DNA of 27,034 nt from JBGLNJ01 sp964353405 (GCA_964353405.1 CAYGWJ010000368.1:1-27034); one strand, 5' to 3'; positions 1-9,207 are shown, counted from the stretch's first letter. The notes: generated by a model not told the origin, from the letters alone. Numbers and translations: made by a program.

Positions 1-1092
1 GAGCGGTGTGCGATACTGTTCGCCCATGAGCTTGTGTGCGACCAGGTAAGGCAGCGGGATGCGTGTGCCGCGCAGGTACGGCCCAAGCGCCAGGGTGAAT
101 AAGCCCAGGCCGAGCGCGAACCAAAACCATCGCTCGCGACGCTTGCCGACTAGCGGCAAACTGATCAGCGTCAACAGAGGCAGCACCTGTCCGATGCTCT
201 CGCCCGGCCGGTCCAGGTCGCTCCATAACCAGCCTAACTGGTACGAGTGAAATTCAAGCGAGTACAAGTCAACGCTCGGAAATGTGAGCTTGCGCGTTTG
301 CAGGAGGGCCGGGATCGGCTCGATGAGTGCTGGCCCCAGCATAAATATACCCGCCACGAATGCCAATCCGATCACGCGCAGTCGTTCCGTTTTCTGGCAT
401 TGGGTGAGCCAGGTGAACAGCGCATACGGTGCAAGCAACACCCCGATCAGCAACATGAATTGCGCGTCGTCCGTCCAGGCTAGATAGGTCGCCAGGCCCA
501 GCACGGCTGCCGCGACGATGCGCGAGCGCATTGATCGCGGGACCATAAGGCCATCCCACAACAAAAGCTCCAGCGGAAGCCACCAGGCTTGAGCCAGGTT
601 GAGATGACCCGCGCTAACGCGCGCGATACTCATCGGCATGAATGCAAACAGCGCTCCTCCCAAGGCGGCTATCCAATCGTTTTGAACGTGACGTCGCACA
701 AATAGAAACGTGAGATACCCCGAAGCGATAAAGCAGCCGACCATCAACCCGTTGTAGATCAGTTTGAGGTCGAGGATTTCTTGGAGGGGCGCGGACGCGA
801 GTCCCAGTGGAAAGGCCAGTGTGTGCACCGAGAGATTGACCGTGTTGGGGTACAGCACATAGTTGGAGAAGAAGGGATCGCGGTGCAGGTTGAATAGCGC
901 ATACTTGACCCACCACAGGTCCCAGTAAAAGATAGCGTAATCCCATCCCTCGACGGCAGGAACGGCTGTGGCAAAATGCCGCACCAAGCTGTTGAGCGCG
1001 ATGACCGTCAGCGCGACGTAAAAGGCTAACACCAACAGATGTGGCCCAATACGTTGAAAAAGGAGATGACCAGCTTGCGTTATCTTTGACAT
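1..1092 (-). CDS. Polytopic GT-C-like membrane protein, partial (C-terminus beyond window)
   Basis: The minus frame is open from an ATG at 1092 to the window edge, giving 364 codons with no stop, so this is the N-terminal part of a larger protein. It begins with a membrane segment (about residues 17-35). A luminal-loop stretch follows with E48 and D51 (EGWDYAIFYWDLWW) and then YVLYPNTVNLSVH, after which come many hydrophobic helices. The loop and helix pattern is that of GT-C-fold lipid-linked sugar transferases, where acidic residues in the first extracytoplasmic loop are catalytic. The protein is clearly paralogous to its upstream neighbour, which carries YILFPNTVNLSLH at the same place. 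It starts 12 nt after that neighbour's stop and probably shares its transcript. The donor, acceptor and exact family are not recognised. Confidence 0.8.
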   Translation of the reverse strand, partial: MSKITQAGHLLFQRIGPHLLVLAFYVALTVIALNSLVRHFATAVPAVEGWDYAIFYWDLWWVKYALFNLHRDPFFSNYVLYPNTVNLSVHTLAFPLGLASAPLQEILDLKLIYNGLMVGCFIASGYLTFLFVRRHVQNDWIAALGGALFAFMPMSIARVSAGHLNLAQAWWLPLELLLWDGLMVPRSMRSRIVAAAVLGLATYLAWTDDAQFMLLIGVLLAPYALFTWLTQCQKTERLRVIGLAFVAGIFMLGPALIEPIPALLQTRKLTFPSVDLYSLEFHSYQLGWLWSDLDRPGESIGQVLPLLTLISLPLVGKRRERWFWFALGLGLFTLALGPYLRGTRIPLPYLVAHKLMGEQYRTPL

Positions 1093-1104
1093 CTATCTCA
1101 GTCT

Positions 1105-3252
1105 TTAATGGGCTGGCTCAAAAACAAAATAGTCATAGGCTGCCGCGAGCGGACGCTTGTCTTCTACCGCGCCGCCCGTGCGCTCAAAAGCTGACTCTAA
1201 ACGTGCGTGGATCAGGGTGATGATGCTGGGGCCATCTGCATGCCATGCCTCGGCAGGAACAGCGAACTCGTAATCAGCCCAATCGTTCGTCAGGTCTGCG
1301 ACGCCGACGGTGTGACCGTTGACGGACACGGTCACCGTCTGGTTGGCTGGATAGGTCACTGCGCGGAAGCGAATGCGAACACGGGTGGATGGCGGTATGA
1401 GCCTCAGCGTAGATGTAACGGTTCCACCAGCCCAACGTCCTTGTGGCCCGCCAATGTTTTCCACGTTATACCACCCCTGACCCACAAAGCGGTCGCTGCC
1501 CGGTTCACCCAACTTTAGGTTACGGCTTGAGGGCAGTGCAATCAAATCGGGCTTGGGACACTCGGCCCACGACGAGATGGCCCGGTAGGCGATGGTGTCC
1601 ACCGCATCGTCGAACACGCACAGCTCGGGTTGTTGATTAAAGAACTCGATAAAAGCACGCGCTTCGTCCTCTTGGAGTAGATCCTTATGGACGACGATGT
1701 AGCGGATGTCCCAGCTTGAGAGCCGCCTCACCAACTCGGCGCGGGCCTCTTCAAAGGGCGGCAAAGGACCTTCGCGAGCCAGCGCCCGCAAAAAGGCCGT
1801 GTTCTTGAAACGGGCCAGTTGGTTGGCGGGCACACGGGATACCAGTCCGTTGATGGTCCTTTGATGATGAAAGCGCGCATAATAGTCCAATTGGTCGGCG
1901 CCTCCGATTCCTAGACTGCCCGAAGCTGGCCCGATGGGTACTTGCAACAATGTGTGGTCCTCCGGATCGGCGCCGATAGCGCGATAGACAGGATAGTCCG
2001 GGATGGTCCGAACAGGGAAAGGCTCCAGCATACCAGCATCCATCACGTAAACGACCATCAACGCTCCGACCAGCCCGCCTTGAATCCTTCGGCTGCGCAG
2101 ACGGTCGAACAGGTTAGCCAATGACAGGGTCACAAATACCACGAGTGACAGAGTGGTCGGCGTCGAGAGGCGGACGGGTGTGCGGTACTGGCCGCGCGTG
2201 AGATTATAGATCAGTATAAAAGGCAATGGTTGAGATGGATCATTCAGATAAGGCCCAAAGGAGAGGATCAAGCTGACCAACCCTGCGCCTAACCATAGCC
2301 AGCGTTCGCGCCGTTTGCCGGTGAAGGCCAGACTGACCAGCACAAGTGCTGGCAGAGTTTGCCCTAGCGTATTGTTTTCCCCTACCTCCACACGCATGAA
2401 CAAAGCCTCAATCGGCAATGAAAAATACTGCACTGAACGTATGTCTTCCCGTGGATATTCTTTCCAGTCCACCCATCGCATTTGCGGCAGCGGCATCACC
2501 AGAGCAGGCGCGAGTGCCGCCAGGGCCGCCATCGCTCCCAATCCAATGACCTGCCTCCGATCGCGCCACGTGGTCTGGGTGAGCAAACAATACAGCATAT
2601 AGGGAGGCAGTGTCAATAGCATCCACAGCGCAGATTCGGAATAGTTCATGAAAGCCAGGTAAATGCTGATGCCCAGCGCCAGCGCCCAGCGGACGGAGCG
2701 CCGTTCGATCACCTTATCCCACAACAGCAGATTGAGAGGGAACCACCAGATGGGCAATGTGCTGAAATGGATTTGAGAAGCACGGTAAATGGTGCTAGGA
2801 GAGAAAGCGTATATTGTAGCGCCCAAGACAGACAACCATGGGTTGTGCAGATGACGATTCAGGAAAGCAAACATCAAGGTGGACGACAGCAAAAATGAGA
2901 GCACCGTGATGCCATTGACAATCAAGTGCATGTCCAGGAAATACTGGAACGGCAAAGAAAGAACCCCCAGGGTGAGAATGTGCGAATGCAATGATAGATT
3001 CACCGTGTTGGGAAAGAGGATATAGTTGGTGAACATCGGGTTGATATGCAAGTCCAGGAGAGCATGCTTGGCCCACCACAGACTCCAAAAGGGAATGGCA
3101 TAGTCATGCGATGCGTCGCCGGGTATGAGAGTGCCAAAATTCAAGATCAGGTTATTCAACGTGACGCAGGTCAACAGGCCCAAGAATCCTGTGACCAGTA
3201 AAGCGCTTCGATAACGCTTCAAGATCATCAACGCCGACAAATTTCTCGACAC
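1105..3252 (-). CDS. Polytopic GT-C-like membrane protein with C-terminal extracytoplasmic beta domain
   Basis: A 715-aa protein with about a dozen hydrophobic segments up to roughly residue 420. A large non-membrane region follows, and its last 150 residues are beta-rich (for example TSTLRLIPPSTRVRIRFRAVTYP), resembling a carbohydrate-binding-like jelly roll. The first loop contains DASHDYAIPFWSLWWAKHAL and then NPMFTNYILFPNT, the layout of GT-C transferases and YfhO-like proteins. It is the closest paralogue of the partial gene downstream. The start is GTG, overlapping the TAG of the preceding DUF2723 gene by one base (TAGTG), which suggests translational coupling. An in-frame ATG lies eight codons in but has no better ribosome site. 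The likely role is transfer of a sugar from a polyprenyl-phosphate donor to a cell-surface glycan or protein. The substrate is unknown. Confidence 0.82.
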   Translation of the reverse strand: MSRNLSALMILKRYRSALLVTGFLGLLTCVTLNNLILNFGTLIPGDASHDYAIPFWSLWWAKHALLDLHINPMFTNYILFPNTVNLSLHSHILTLGVLSLPFQYFLDMHLIVNGITVLSFLLSSTLMFAFLNRHLHNPWLSVLGATIYAFSPSTIYRASQIHFSTLPIWWFPLNLLLWDKVIERRSVRWALALGISIYLAFMNYSESALWMLLTLPPYMLYCLLTQTTWRDRRQVIGLGAMAALAALAPALVMPLPQMRWVDWKEYPREDIRSVQYFSLPIEALFMRVEVGENNTLGQTLPALVLVSLAFTGKRRERWLWLGAGLVSLILSFGPYLNDPSQPLPFILIYNLTRGQYRTPVRLSTPTTLSLVVFVTLSLANLFDRLRSRRIQGGLVGALMVVYVMDAGMLEPFPVRTIPDYPVYRAIGADPEDHTLLQVPIGPASGSLGIGGADQLDYYARFHHQRTINGLVSRVPANQLARFKNTAFLRALAREGPLPPFEEARAELVRRLSSWDIRYIVVHKDLLQEDEARAFIEFFNQQPELCVFDDAVDTIAYRAISSWAECPKPDLIALPSSRNLKLGEPGSDRFVGQGWYNVENIGGPQGRWAGGTVTSTLRLIPPSTRVRIRFRAVTYPANQTVTVSVNGHTVGVADLTNDWADYEFAVPAEAWHADGPSIITLIHARLESAFERTGGAVEDKRPLAAAYDYFVFEPAH

Positions 3253-5123
3253 TAGCGGTCCCTCTCGACGGGAATCACTACCTGGCCCAGATTTTGGAAG
3301 GTGCCATCACTCAATCGAGTATACATGCCCGCCGTGAGAGAACGTGCTTGTTTGTTCGCAGGCAGTTGGAGGCGATAATCTTCTCGCACGACTTCGCCCG
3401 CCTGCCATTGGCTGGTGGGATACCAGCTATACACCGGGGCCGCGCTGTCTTGCTGGGCGATAATGTCGCCAGGGCTGGCGATCGTGTCCCGGTCCGATAG
3501 TTTCACAAACACGGCGTCATCGCCTGAGGGTATCGTTTCTGCCTTCCAGTAGAGTGTCACGTCGAGCGTGCTTGCCGTCCCGCGCGTGATGCGAGAGCCT
3601 AGTAATGTCACTTCCGCTCCCATCGGCGTTGGCTGCCCTTTCAGGTCGGTGGGCGCTTCAGTCTGAACGCGCTTGGAGATTTCCAACATGCCGAACCCGG
3701 CCGAGTTCAGGTGAAAGCTGCCTGCGCGCTGTCGGAGTTCATCCTGCGACATCTGGTAAAAAAAGTGCGACGCGGCGTAGAGGCTCTGGCCGTCTTTTAG
3801 AATTCCACGCAGGTCGTCGTCGAGCGTGACGATGCGCGCGCAGGTCAACTGGCGCGTGACGATCTGGCCGTACTGGTACGCCTTCAAGTCCCAGCCCCAG
3901 TGTGAGAGAATCATTGGGCATTGAGTCGGAATCGCGACGGCGGCATCCACCAGGTTTTGACTGGCGGGGTTATACGTCAGCGATCGGACGAACTTGAAAT
4001 TGCCCGGCGCAAGCAGCGCGATGATGCCGATAAGAATCGCGCCGGTTGCCCACACTGCCGTGCGCCAGCGAGTGATACACTGCCTCGCCAGCTCGCCTGC
4101 GCCAATCGAGAATACCATCACCAGCGGGATGAACATCGAGTCCGGGTCCACGTACCAGAGTGGAAAGATCATCATGCTGAATGCCGAAAGTGCGAGTGCC
4201 AAATACAGGCGTTTCTCGGTCGAACGCATGACGCCAGCGACCAGCCCGGCGATGCCGCCCAGCAGTCCTACCGCGCTTATATCGCCCAACCACAGTTCAA
4301 GCGAATGCCCTATGCGTTCCGCCGCTTCGGCCATCGAAGCGACAAAGCGCAAGTGAGGCTGGTATTCCTTCTGGCTCACAAAGTAAACGAGGTCATTCAG
4401 TGTCTTGACGGGCATGTATTGATACGCCGCGCCCTGCGCCGTTCGCAGCGGAATGTAGAAATACAGGCTAAGCGGAAGGACGATCAATGCTCCGCCGACG
4501 AGCATTGCACGCCACGGGCGCACGCGCCACAGCACTGGCAAGATGACCAGCAGCCCCAGCCACGGCAGCAAGTGGACAATCGTTCGGTGATGGGCGAGCG
4601 CGGCTCCCGTGACTGACCCCAGCAGAATCAAGTCGAGGTCGCGCGCGTGTCGGCTGTAGCGCACTGAGAACCAGATGAGCAGCGCGATCAACACGGCGTT
4701 CATCGTGTACGTCTGGGCCACCGACGAGAATAGCCAGAATGTGCGGCTCACCCCGAGCAGCATTACTGCCGTAAGCGTCGGCAACACGTGCCCGGTCAAT
4801 TCCCACATCAAGCGATAGAGCAGCGCCAGCGTCACCACGGCCAGCACGAGTGAAAAGCCCGCCGATGCCGCCGCCGCCGGGACGCCAAGCAATTTCCAAA
4901 ACGCCACAAAGAGATTGCCCAGGATTGTATAGAGCGGATAGCCGGCCGGATGCAGCGTGCCCCAAGAAGCCAGCACAATCTGCATCTCGGCCACATCCAT
5001 CATCTGTATTTGCCCAGCGCCGTTGATCTGGCGCTGCAACGCGAGCGCATACACGACCGCAAACGCCGCGCATGCCAACGCGCCCGGCCAAATTGCGATG
5101 TGGCGTGAATCAGAACGAATCAT
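3252..5123 (-). CDS. DUF2723 (GT117, TMEM260-like) membrane protein
   Basis: About 623 aa from the ATG at 5123, which has AGAAGG upstream. A GTG at 5147 would add eight residues but lacks a ribosome site. The first extracytoplasmic loop has the DUF2723 signature: D-V-A-E-M (about D43 and E46) followed by WGTLHPAGYPLYTILG. In this family the first-loop acidic pair and the HPxGYPLY segment are conserved, and the eukaryotic relative TMEM260 is a protein O-mannosyltransferase. Roughly ten membrane helices reach to about residue 385. An extracytoplasmic tail of about 230 residues ends in an Ig-like beta domain that is also present in the next paralogue (compare SPGDIIAQ-DS and WYPTSQW / WYPTTKW). 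Membrane sugar transfer is the best inference; acceptor unknown. Confidence 0.85.
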   Translation of the reverse strand: MIRSDSRHIAIWPGALACAAFAVVYALALQRQINGAGQIQMMDVAEMQIVLASWGTLHPAGYPLYTILGNLFVAFWKLLGVPAAAASAGFSLVLAVVTLALLYRLMWELTGHVLPTLTAVMLLGVSRTFWLFSSVAQTYTMNAVLIALLIWFSVRYSRHARDLDLILLGSVTGAALAHHRTIVHLLPWLGLLVILPVLWRVRPWRAMLVGGALIVLPLSLYFYIPLRTAQGAAYQYMPVKTLNDLVYFVSQKEYQPHLRFVASMAEAAERIGHSLELWLGDISAVGLLGGIAGLVAGVMRSTEKRLYLALALSAFSMMIFPLWYVDPDSMFIPLVMVFSIGAGELARQCITRWRTAVWATGAILIGIIALLAPGNFKFVRSLTYNPASQNLVDAAVAIPTQCPMILSHWGWDLKAYQYGQIVTRQLTCARIVTLDDDLRGILKDGQSLYAASHFFYQMSQDELRQRAGSFHLNSAGFGMLEISKRVQTEAPTDLKGQPTPMGAEVTLLGSRITRGTASTLDVTLYWKAETIPSGDDAVFVKLSDRDTIASPGDIIAQQDSAAPVYSWYPTSQWQAGEVVREDYRLQLPANKQARSLTAGMYTRLSDGTFQNLGQVVIPVERDR

Positions 5124-5177
5124 TCCAAGCCTTCTACGAAGAGACACCAGGAAAACAACTTTGTGGACAAAAAGGTC

Positions 5178-7070
5178 TTATCTTGAAACAAGCGGGACGT
5201 TCACCGCACCCAGATTATGAAACGCTCCGGCGGCATCACGCGTATACATCCCGATCGAAAGCAGCCTCGGCATCTTGCTAGGTGGAACGGCCAATTCGTA
5301 ATCTTCGCGCACAATCTCGCCCGCGCCCCACTTGGTTGTCGGATACCAGCCATACACTGGATGCTCACTGTCGGCTTGAGCGATAATGTCACCCGGCGCG
5401 CTGATGGCGTCCTTGTCCGAAAGGTGAACAAAGACGGAATAGTTTTGCGAGGGCGTCCGCGCGGCCTGCCAGTAGAGCGTCACGCGTACCGAGTTGCCCA
5501 CGGGCTTGACTTGCCGTGCCAGCAAGCTGATTCCATCGCCCAACTCGACCGGCGTGCCGGGCGGCACATCGTCGGGTGTGAGCGGCGGCCTGGCGCCGAT
5601 CTCTACCAGTCCCTGCCCCGCCGAGCAGAGATACGCGCCGCCGATGCGTTCGCGCCACCATGACTTGGGCAACTCGTTGAACGTCGAAGGCAGTGTGATG
5701 AGACGCGAGCCACTCTCGACGATCTGCCTGAAATCGGCGCGGTGATCCACCACGCGCAAGCCTTTCAGCTCACCCGTCACCCGGCTGCCATACACCGCTG
5801 CAAAATAATCGCCGCCCCACAGCGCCATGAAGGTTGGCTCGACGCCGCCTCGACCGACCGGCATCTCTGATTTGAGCAAGTTGATGATCTCGCGCCCGCG
5901 CGGATCGCGCGTGAGCGACAGAACCGTAGTGCGATGAATGTAGCCGGCTGTGCCGGCCAGCACGACGAGCGCCACAACGCTCGCCGCACCGAGCCACGGG
6001 CGCATCTGCCACAAGCGCGCCGCCAGGATCGCCAAAGCGAGCGCCAGGATGATGCTCACCCACAGCAACACTTTTTCGGGCGACACGGCCTCGTGCCAGA
6101 CAGAGAGATAGACCAGGAACGTCGCCACCCAGGCGATGAGCGCCCAGCCTACTTGCCTTGTCTTGCTCCAGGCGACGGCGACGATCAACCCCGCTCCAGC
6201 GGCGATGGCTCCAGGCACAGTCCATTCAAAAGCCAGTTGAGCAAACGCATCGCGCACGTTGTTGATCAGTCCGGCGGCGCTGGAGGGCGGGACGAGCAAG
6301 AACGTCACCTCGCGCGACCAAAAGATGAACCAAAAGCCCGGCCAGGTGCCGGGATCGCCATAGGTCCACGCGCCCATGCGCGCGCGCAGCGGCAGGTAGA
6401 GATAGAACGCGAACGCCAGCAGCCCCAGGCCGGCTGATCCCAACATCAGACGAGGAGCGCGTTTCCGGTCGTTCAGCAAACCCGGCAAGACCAGTACCGC
6501 CATCGCGGGCGCGGTGAAAACAGCCAGCCGGTGATGCACCACGGCCTGCCCCCATACAAATGCCAGCGTGTACAAGAACTTTGTCCCGCGAGTCTCGCTG
6601 TAGCGCACGGCCAGCCACAGCGAGGCTGCCAGCAGCGCCGTTCCAAAAGCGCGCAGCTCGGCGATGACGTGGTTAATCCAAAACGATGGCCCGAATGCCA
6701 GCGCCAATATCGCCGCGCCCGATACCCACGCGTTGCCGGTCAAATGCACGCCTAATGCATAGATCAAGCCCAGCCCGATCAGCGTGCAGACAACACTAAA
6801 GAGTGCCACACCCGCCGCGGGTGGGACGCCCAAGAGTCGCGCGAGCGACACGAACGCCGCGCCCACCAGTGAATACGTCGGCGCGCCTGTATGGTGAACT
6901 GTGCCCCATAGTGGTAGCGCGATCTGATACTCACCCGAATCAATCACGTACTCGCTTGGGTTGCTGCAAATGTCCGTCTGGAACGTCAGCAGGTACACGG
7001 CGGCGACAATCGCCAGCGCCACCGCGCCGATTGAAAATTGAAAATTGAAAATTGAAAATTTAGAACTCAT
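5178..7070 (-). CDS. DUF2723 (GT117, TMEM260-like) membrane protein, second paralogue
   Basis: A 630-aa polytopic protein. The DUF2723 loop signature reads YVIDSGEYQIALPLWGTVHHTGAPTYSLVG, with D44 and E47 as the likely catalytic acidic pair. HHTGAPTY replaces the more usual HPxGYPLY, so substrate preference may differ from the neighbour. A C-terminal beta domain is shared with that neighbour. The ATG at 7070 overlaps the last 11 bases of the preceding gene, and no convincing Shine-Dalgarno is seen, so reinitiation is likely. The first residues (FSIFNFQFSI) are encoded by four tandem copies of TTGAAAA (minus strand TTTTCAA). Hence the hydrophobic N-terminus partly derives from a simple repeat, and the original start may have differed. 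Confidence 0.85.
   Translation of the reverse strand: MSSKFSIFNFQFSIGAVALAIVAAVYLLTFQTDICSNPSEYVIDSGEYQIALPLWGTVHHTGAPTYSLVGAAFVSLARLLGVPPAAGVALFSVVCTLIGLGLIYALGVHLTGNAWVSGAAILALAFGPSFWINHVIAELRAFGTALLAASLWLAVRYSETRGTKFLYTLAFVWGQAVVHHRLAVFTAPAMAVLVLPGLLNDRKRAPRLMLGSAGLGLLAFAFYLYLPLRARMGAWTYGDPGTWPGFWFIFWSREVTFLLVPPSSAAGLINNVRDAFAQLAFEWTVPGAIAAGAGLIVAVAWSKTRQVGWALIAWVATFLVYLSVWHEAVSPEKVLLWVSIILALALAILAARLWQMRPWLGAASVVALVVLAGTAGYIHRTTVLSLTRDPRGREIINLLKSEMPVGRGGVEPTFMALWGGDYFAAVYGSRVTGELKGLRVVDHRADFRQIVESGSRLITLPSTFNELPKSWWRERIGGAYLCSAGQGLVEIGARPPLTPDDVPPGTPVELGDGISLLARQVKPVGNSVRVTLYWQAARTPSQNYSVFVHLSDKDAISAPGDIIAQADSEHPVYGWYPTTKWGAGEIVREDYELAVPPSKMPRLLSIGMYTRDAAGAFHNLGAVNVPLVSR
7031..7058. repeat. 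Heptanucleotide tandem repeat (TTGAAAA)x4 inside a coding region
   Basis: Four perfect copies of the 7-bp unit TTGAAAA lie within the first codons of the DUF2723 gene on the minus strand. They are AT-rich against a GC-rich background. Because 7 is not a multiple of 3, gain or loss of one unit would change the reading frame of the N-terminus. Confidence 0.9.
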
Positions 7071-8490
7071 ACCGGTATAGCGTCACTTGCGTCAACACAA
7101 CCGCATCCGTCCGGCGGGCGTGCAATTCGAACCAGTGCCAGACCTGCAGATTTTGGTCCCACATTTCCATCTCAGAAGCTACCAGCCAGACGGTCTTGCG
7201 GCCCGCTACTATCGCGCGCATCTGCGCGTCAACGTCCGCGTCGCTCATCCCATAGTTCGTGAACAGCCCGTCAGCCCAATCGTATGGCTGAGGATGGTAA
7301 TAGTCAAAAGTGTAGCGCACGTAGGGAATCTGGAAAACGATCAGATCTCCAGGCTCTTGATGGTCGCGAACGTAACTCGCCGCGCCTCGAAAATCCGACT
7401 TGATCGGCGTGGCGGCTTGATCGTAAACACCCACCAGCGCAATGCCCGCCACGGCGAGAACCGCCGCCACTCCCAGCGGCTTGCAGACTTGCCACATGGC
7501 CGTCATCCCGAGCGCCATCAGCAGATAAAACGCCGGGCCGATCCAGATCAGGTATCGGTCGGTAAAAATGGGCCGGTTGATCGAGATGAGAAAGAGCGCC
7601 AGCGGCGGCAACAGCAGCCACACGATCAGAGCGGCTTTCTCGCGCCAGCGCGCCGCGCTCAAGACCAGGCCGATCAGCGCCAGAGTTCCGGCGGGCCACA
7701 GCGCCGCTGTCGGCAGCCGTCCGCTGATGCCTGTAGCAAAGCCGCCCAACAGAATGAGGAGCATTTGATCGAAAGGATAAAACGCAAAGCCGGTCTGTGC
7801 GGGCGTAAGCACGAGCGCCAATTGCCAGCGCACGAGCGGCAGATAGGGCAAGGTGAGACACGCAAACGATACGAGAGCGCCTTTCCACCGGCCGCTCTGG
7901 CGCACACCGATGCCCCACACCAACGCCAGAATCATCTCGACCGGGATGAGCAGCGCCGCCAGGATGTGGCAGTACACTGCAATGCTCGTCGCCGCGACGA
8001 GTGTCGCCCACCAGCCAACCCGATTCGTCTCGATGCCACGCCGTAGCGCATAGACCCCCAACGCGGCCAACGCCAGAACGAGCGTGTACATTTTGGCTTC
8101 CTGGCTGTACCAGATAAAGTAAGGCGAGATGGAGAACACTGCGGAGCACAAAAACGCGGTGAGAGCATCCGTCAATCGTTTGGAGAGTGCAAAAGCCAGT
8201 GCGACGGCAACCACGCCCAAGAGGAGCGAAAGGTAACGCAAAGCGAATTCACTCTGACCCGTGAGTGCAACCCAGCCGCGCAGCAGAAAGAAGTACAGCG
8301 GGCCGTTCCAGCCAGGCTGCGTGAACGTGTCGAGCATCTCGCGCCAGGGCGCCGTGGCAAAGCGCAGCGCGTCCACCTCGTCGCGCCACAAACTTTGATG
8401 GGTCAAGGCGAATGCGCGGAGGGCAACCGCTGCCATCAGCAGACCGACCATTCCCCAGCGCAAGTGGTTCGTGCGTTGTGTGACAGGCAT
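7060..8490 (-). CDS. Glycosyltransferase family 39 / ArnT-like membrane protein
   Basis: A 476-aa polytopic protein with the classic start of the PMT_2/GT39 family. A first helix is followed by HQSLWRDEVDALRFA (D37, E38), then GPLYFFLLRGWVALTG and EFALRYLSLLLG. In ArnT-like GT-C enzymes the acidic pair of this first loop binds the metal or acceptor, and the donor is a polyprenyl-phosphate sugar. About 11 further hydrophobic helices follow, then a 110-residue extracytoplasmic tail. It is the first gene of the five-gene membrane-transferase array. An extended -10 box lies seven bases before its ATG and there is no ribosome site, so it probably heads the operon from a leaderless mRNA. Confidence 0.88.
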   Translation of the reverse strand: MPVTQRTNHLRWGMVGLLMAAVALRAFALTHQSLWRDEVDALRFATAPWREMLDTFTQPGWNGPLYFFLLRGWVALTGQSEFALRYLSLLLGVVAVALAFALSKRLTDALTAFLCSAVFSISPYFIWYSQEAKMYTLVLALAALGVYALRRGIETNRVGWWATLVAATSIAVYCHILAALLIPVEMILALVWGIGVRQSGRWKGALVSFACLTLPYLPLVRWQLALVLTPAQTGFAFYPFDQMLLILLGGFATGISGRLPTAALWPAGTLALIGLVLSAARWREKAALIVWLLLPPLALFLISINRPIFTDRYLIWIGPAFYLLMALGMTAMWQVCKPLGVAAVLAVAGIALVGVYDQAATPIKSDFRGAASYVRDHQEPGDLIVFQIPYVRYTFDYYHPQPYDWADGLFTNYGMSDADVDAQMRAIVAGRKTVWLVASEMEMWDQNLQVWHWFELHARRTDAVVLTQVTLYRYEF

Positions 8491-8497
8491 GGCGAGG

Positions 8498-8503
8498 ATT
8501 ATA
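8498..8503 (-). promoter_or_regulatory. Extended -10 promoter (TGGTATAAT) giving a leaderless start
   Basis: On the minus strand TATAAT, preceded by TGG (an extended -10), ends seven bases before the ATG at 8490. The predicted transcription start therefore falls at or next to the A of the start codon. No -35 hexamer is evident, as is usual with extended -10 elements. Confidence 0.55.
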
Positions 8504-8540
8504 CCATCGAGGAATCAGTAGAGCGAGTACACAGGCTAGG

Positions 8541-8681
8541 GAAACCTTCACCAAGCCGAAGCGGGAGCACGGCAAATTTCAGGCGCGGCTTGCCCGCCGA
8601 CTGTCAGACGATGAAATAGGGAGCGTGCTGCAGGTAGCTTGCGACACGGCGGGAATTGTGGAAGCTGATACCAACTTTTAA
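8541..8681 (+). pseudogene. 3' remnant of an unknown gene
   Basis: On the plus strand a 46-codon stretch reads ETFTKPKREHGKFQARLARR and continues to a stop at 8679-8681 with protein-like composition (charged helices, no low complexity). No start codon or ribosome site lies upstream in frame, and the promoter of the divergent glycosyltransferase occupies the region just before it. It looks like the tail of a gene whose 5' part was lost. The family is not recognised. The alternative is a chance open frame. Confidence 0.3.
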
Positions 8682-8977
8682 GAGCGGCGAAACATGATCG
8701 AGGCGCTGAACACAGTGCGCCGCCATTGCCAGACCAGACCCGTGATCCAGATCAGTGCGCTGCCGGCTATGATGAGCGCGGCTCCAATCACGTCGGCCTG
8801 GCGCAAGCCGTGGGCGGCGTTGAGAGCCCAAACGACTGTGCCGGAAATGGAGTCAGGCAAGGCGATGGCCCCCAGGCCCGCAAACAACTGCAACAGCGCA
8901 ATCAGCGCCATCCAGAAATCGAGCCGCCTCAATCGCGCGGGCGGCGGGAATAAATGCGATTCGTCTGGCTCGGTCAT
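8678..8977 (-). CDS. Small integral membrane protein, unknown function
   Basis: A 99-aa protein. The ATG at 8977 overlaps the TGA of the Trm112-like gene (ATGA), so the two are translationally coupled. A polar, proline-containing N-terminus (MTEPDESHLFPPP) is followed by two or three hydrophobic helices, about residues 21-42, 46-56 and 61-84. The C-terminus is short and basic. A longer open frame to 9166 exists, but its extra N-terminus is only the shadow of the Trm112-like gene. No family is recognised; the pairing is all that hints at a role. Confidence 0.65.
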   Translation of the reverse strand: MTEPDESHLFPPPARLRRLDFWMALIALLQLFAGLGAIALPDSISGTVVWALNAAHGLRQADVIGAALIIAGSALIWITGLVWQWRRTVFSASIMFRRS

Positions 8978-9207
8978 GGCTGGCCCAACTCTTCGACGGG
9001 CGTGCTGCGATACTGGTCGCCCTCTTCGATGAGCATGACCGGAATATCGTCCTTGATGGGATACTTGCGGCCGCAGCCTTGCTCCTGGCAGACCAGCCAG
9101 GCATCTTGCACCAGCACAAGCCGCCCGGGGTCGGGGCCTTCTCGGCGATTCGGCCCACTCACACACGCCGGGCAGCGCAAGATTTCCAAAAGGTCGGGAC
9201 TGACCAT
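8974..9207 (-). CDS. Trm112-like zinc-binding protein (YcaR/UPF0434 family)
   Basis: A 77-aa protein starting at the ATG at 9207, which has GAGGAAA at proper spacing. It begins VSPDLLEILRCPAC and continues with DAWLVCQEQGCGRKYPI and then DDIPVMLIEEG. This is the Trm112 fold: two CxxC-like pairs (C12/C15 and C40/C45) holding a zinc, followed by the YPI-x-DGIPVML strand. Eukaryotic and archaeal Trm112 is an activating subunit for RNA and protein methyltransferases. Bacterial homologues are small stand-alone proteins of similar size, mostly uncharacterised. It forms a two-gene unit with the small membrane protein. Confidence 0.85.
   Translation of the reverse strand: MVSPDLLEILRCPACVSGPNRREGPDPGRLVLVQDAWLVCQEQGCGRKYPIKDDIPVMLIEEGDQYRSTPVEELGQP

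Noticed and set aside
3921..4616. 231-codon open frame on the plus strand
   Set aside because: It lies wholly antisense to the DUF2723 gene, with Gln/Arg/His-rich composition typical of a shadow of hydrophobic coding sequence.
7087..8046. 319-codon open frame on the plus strand
   Set aside because: Antisense shadow of the GT39-like gene, rich in Arg, Gln and His, without a ribosome site.
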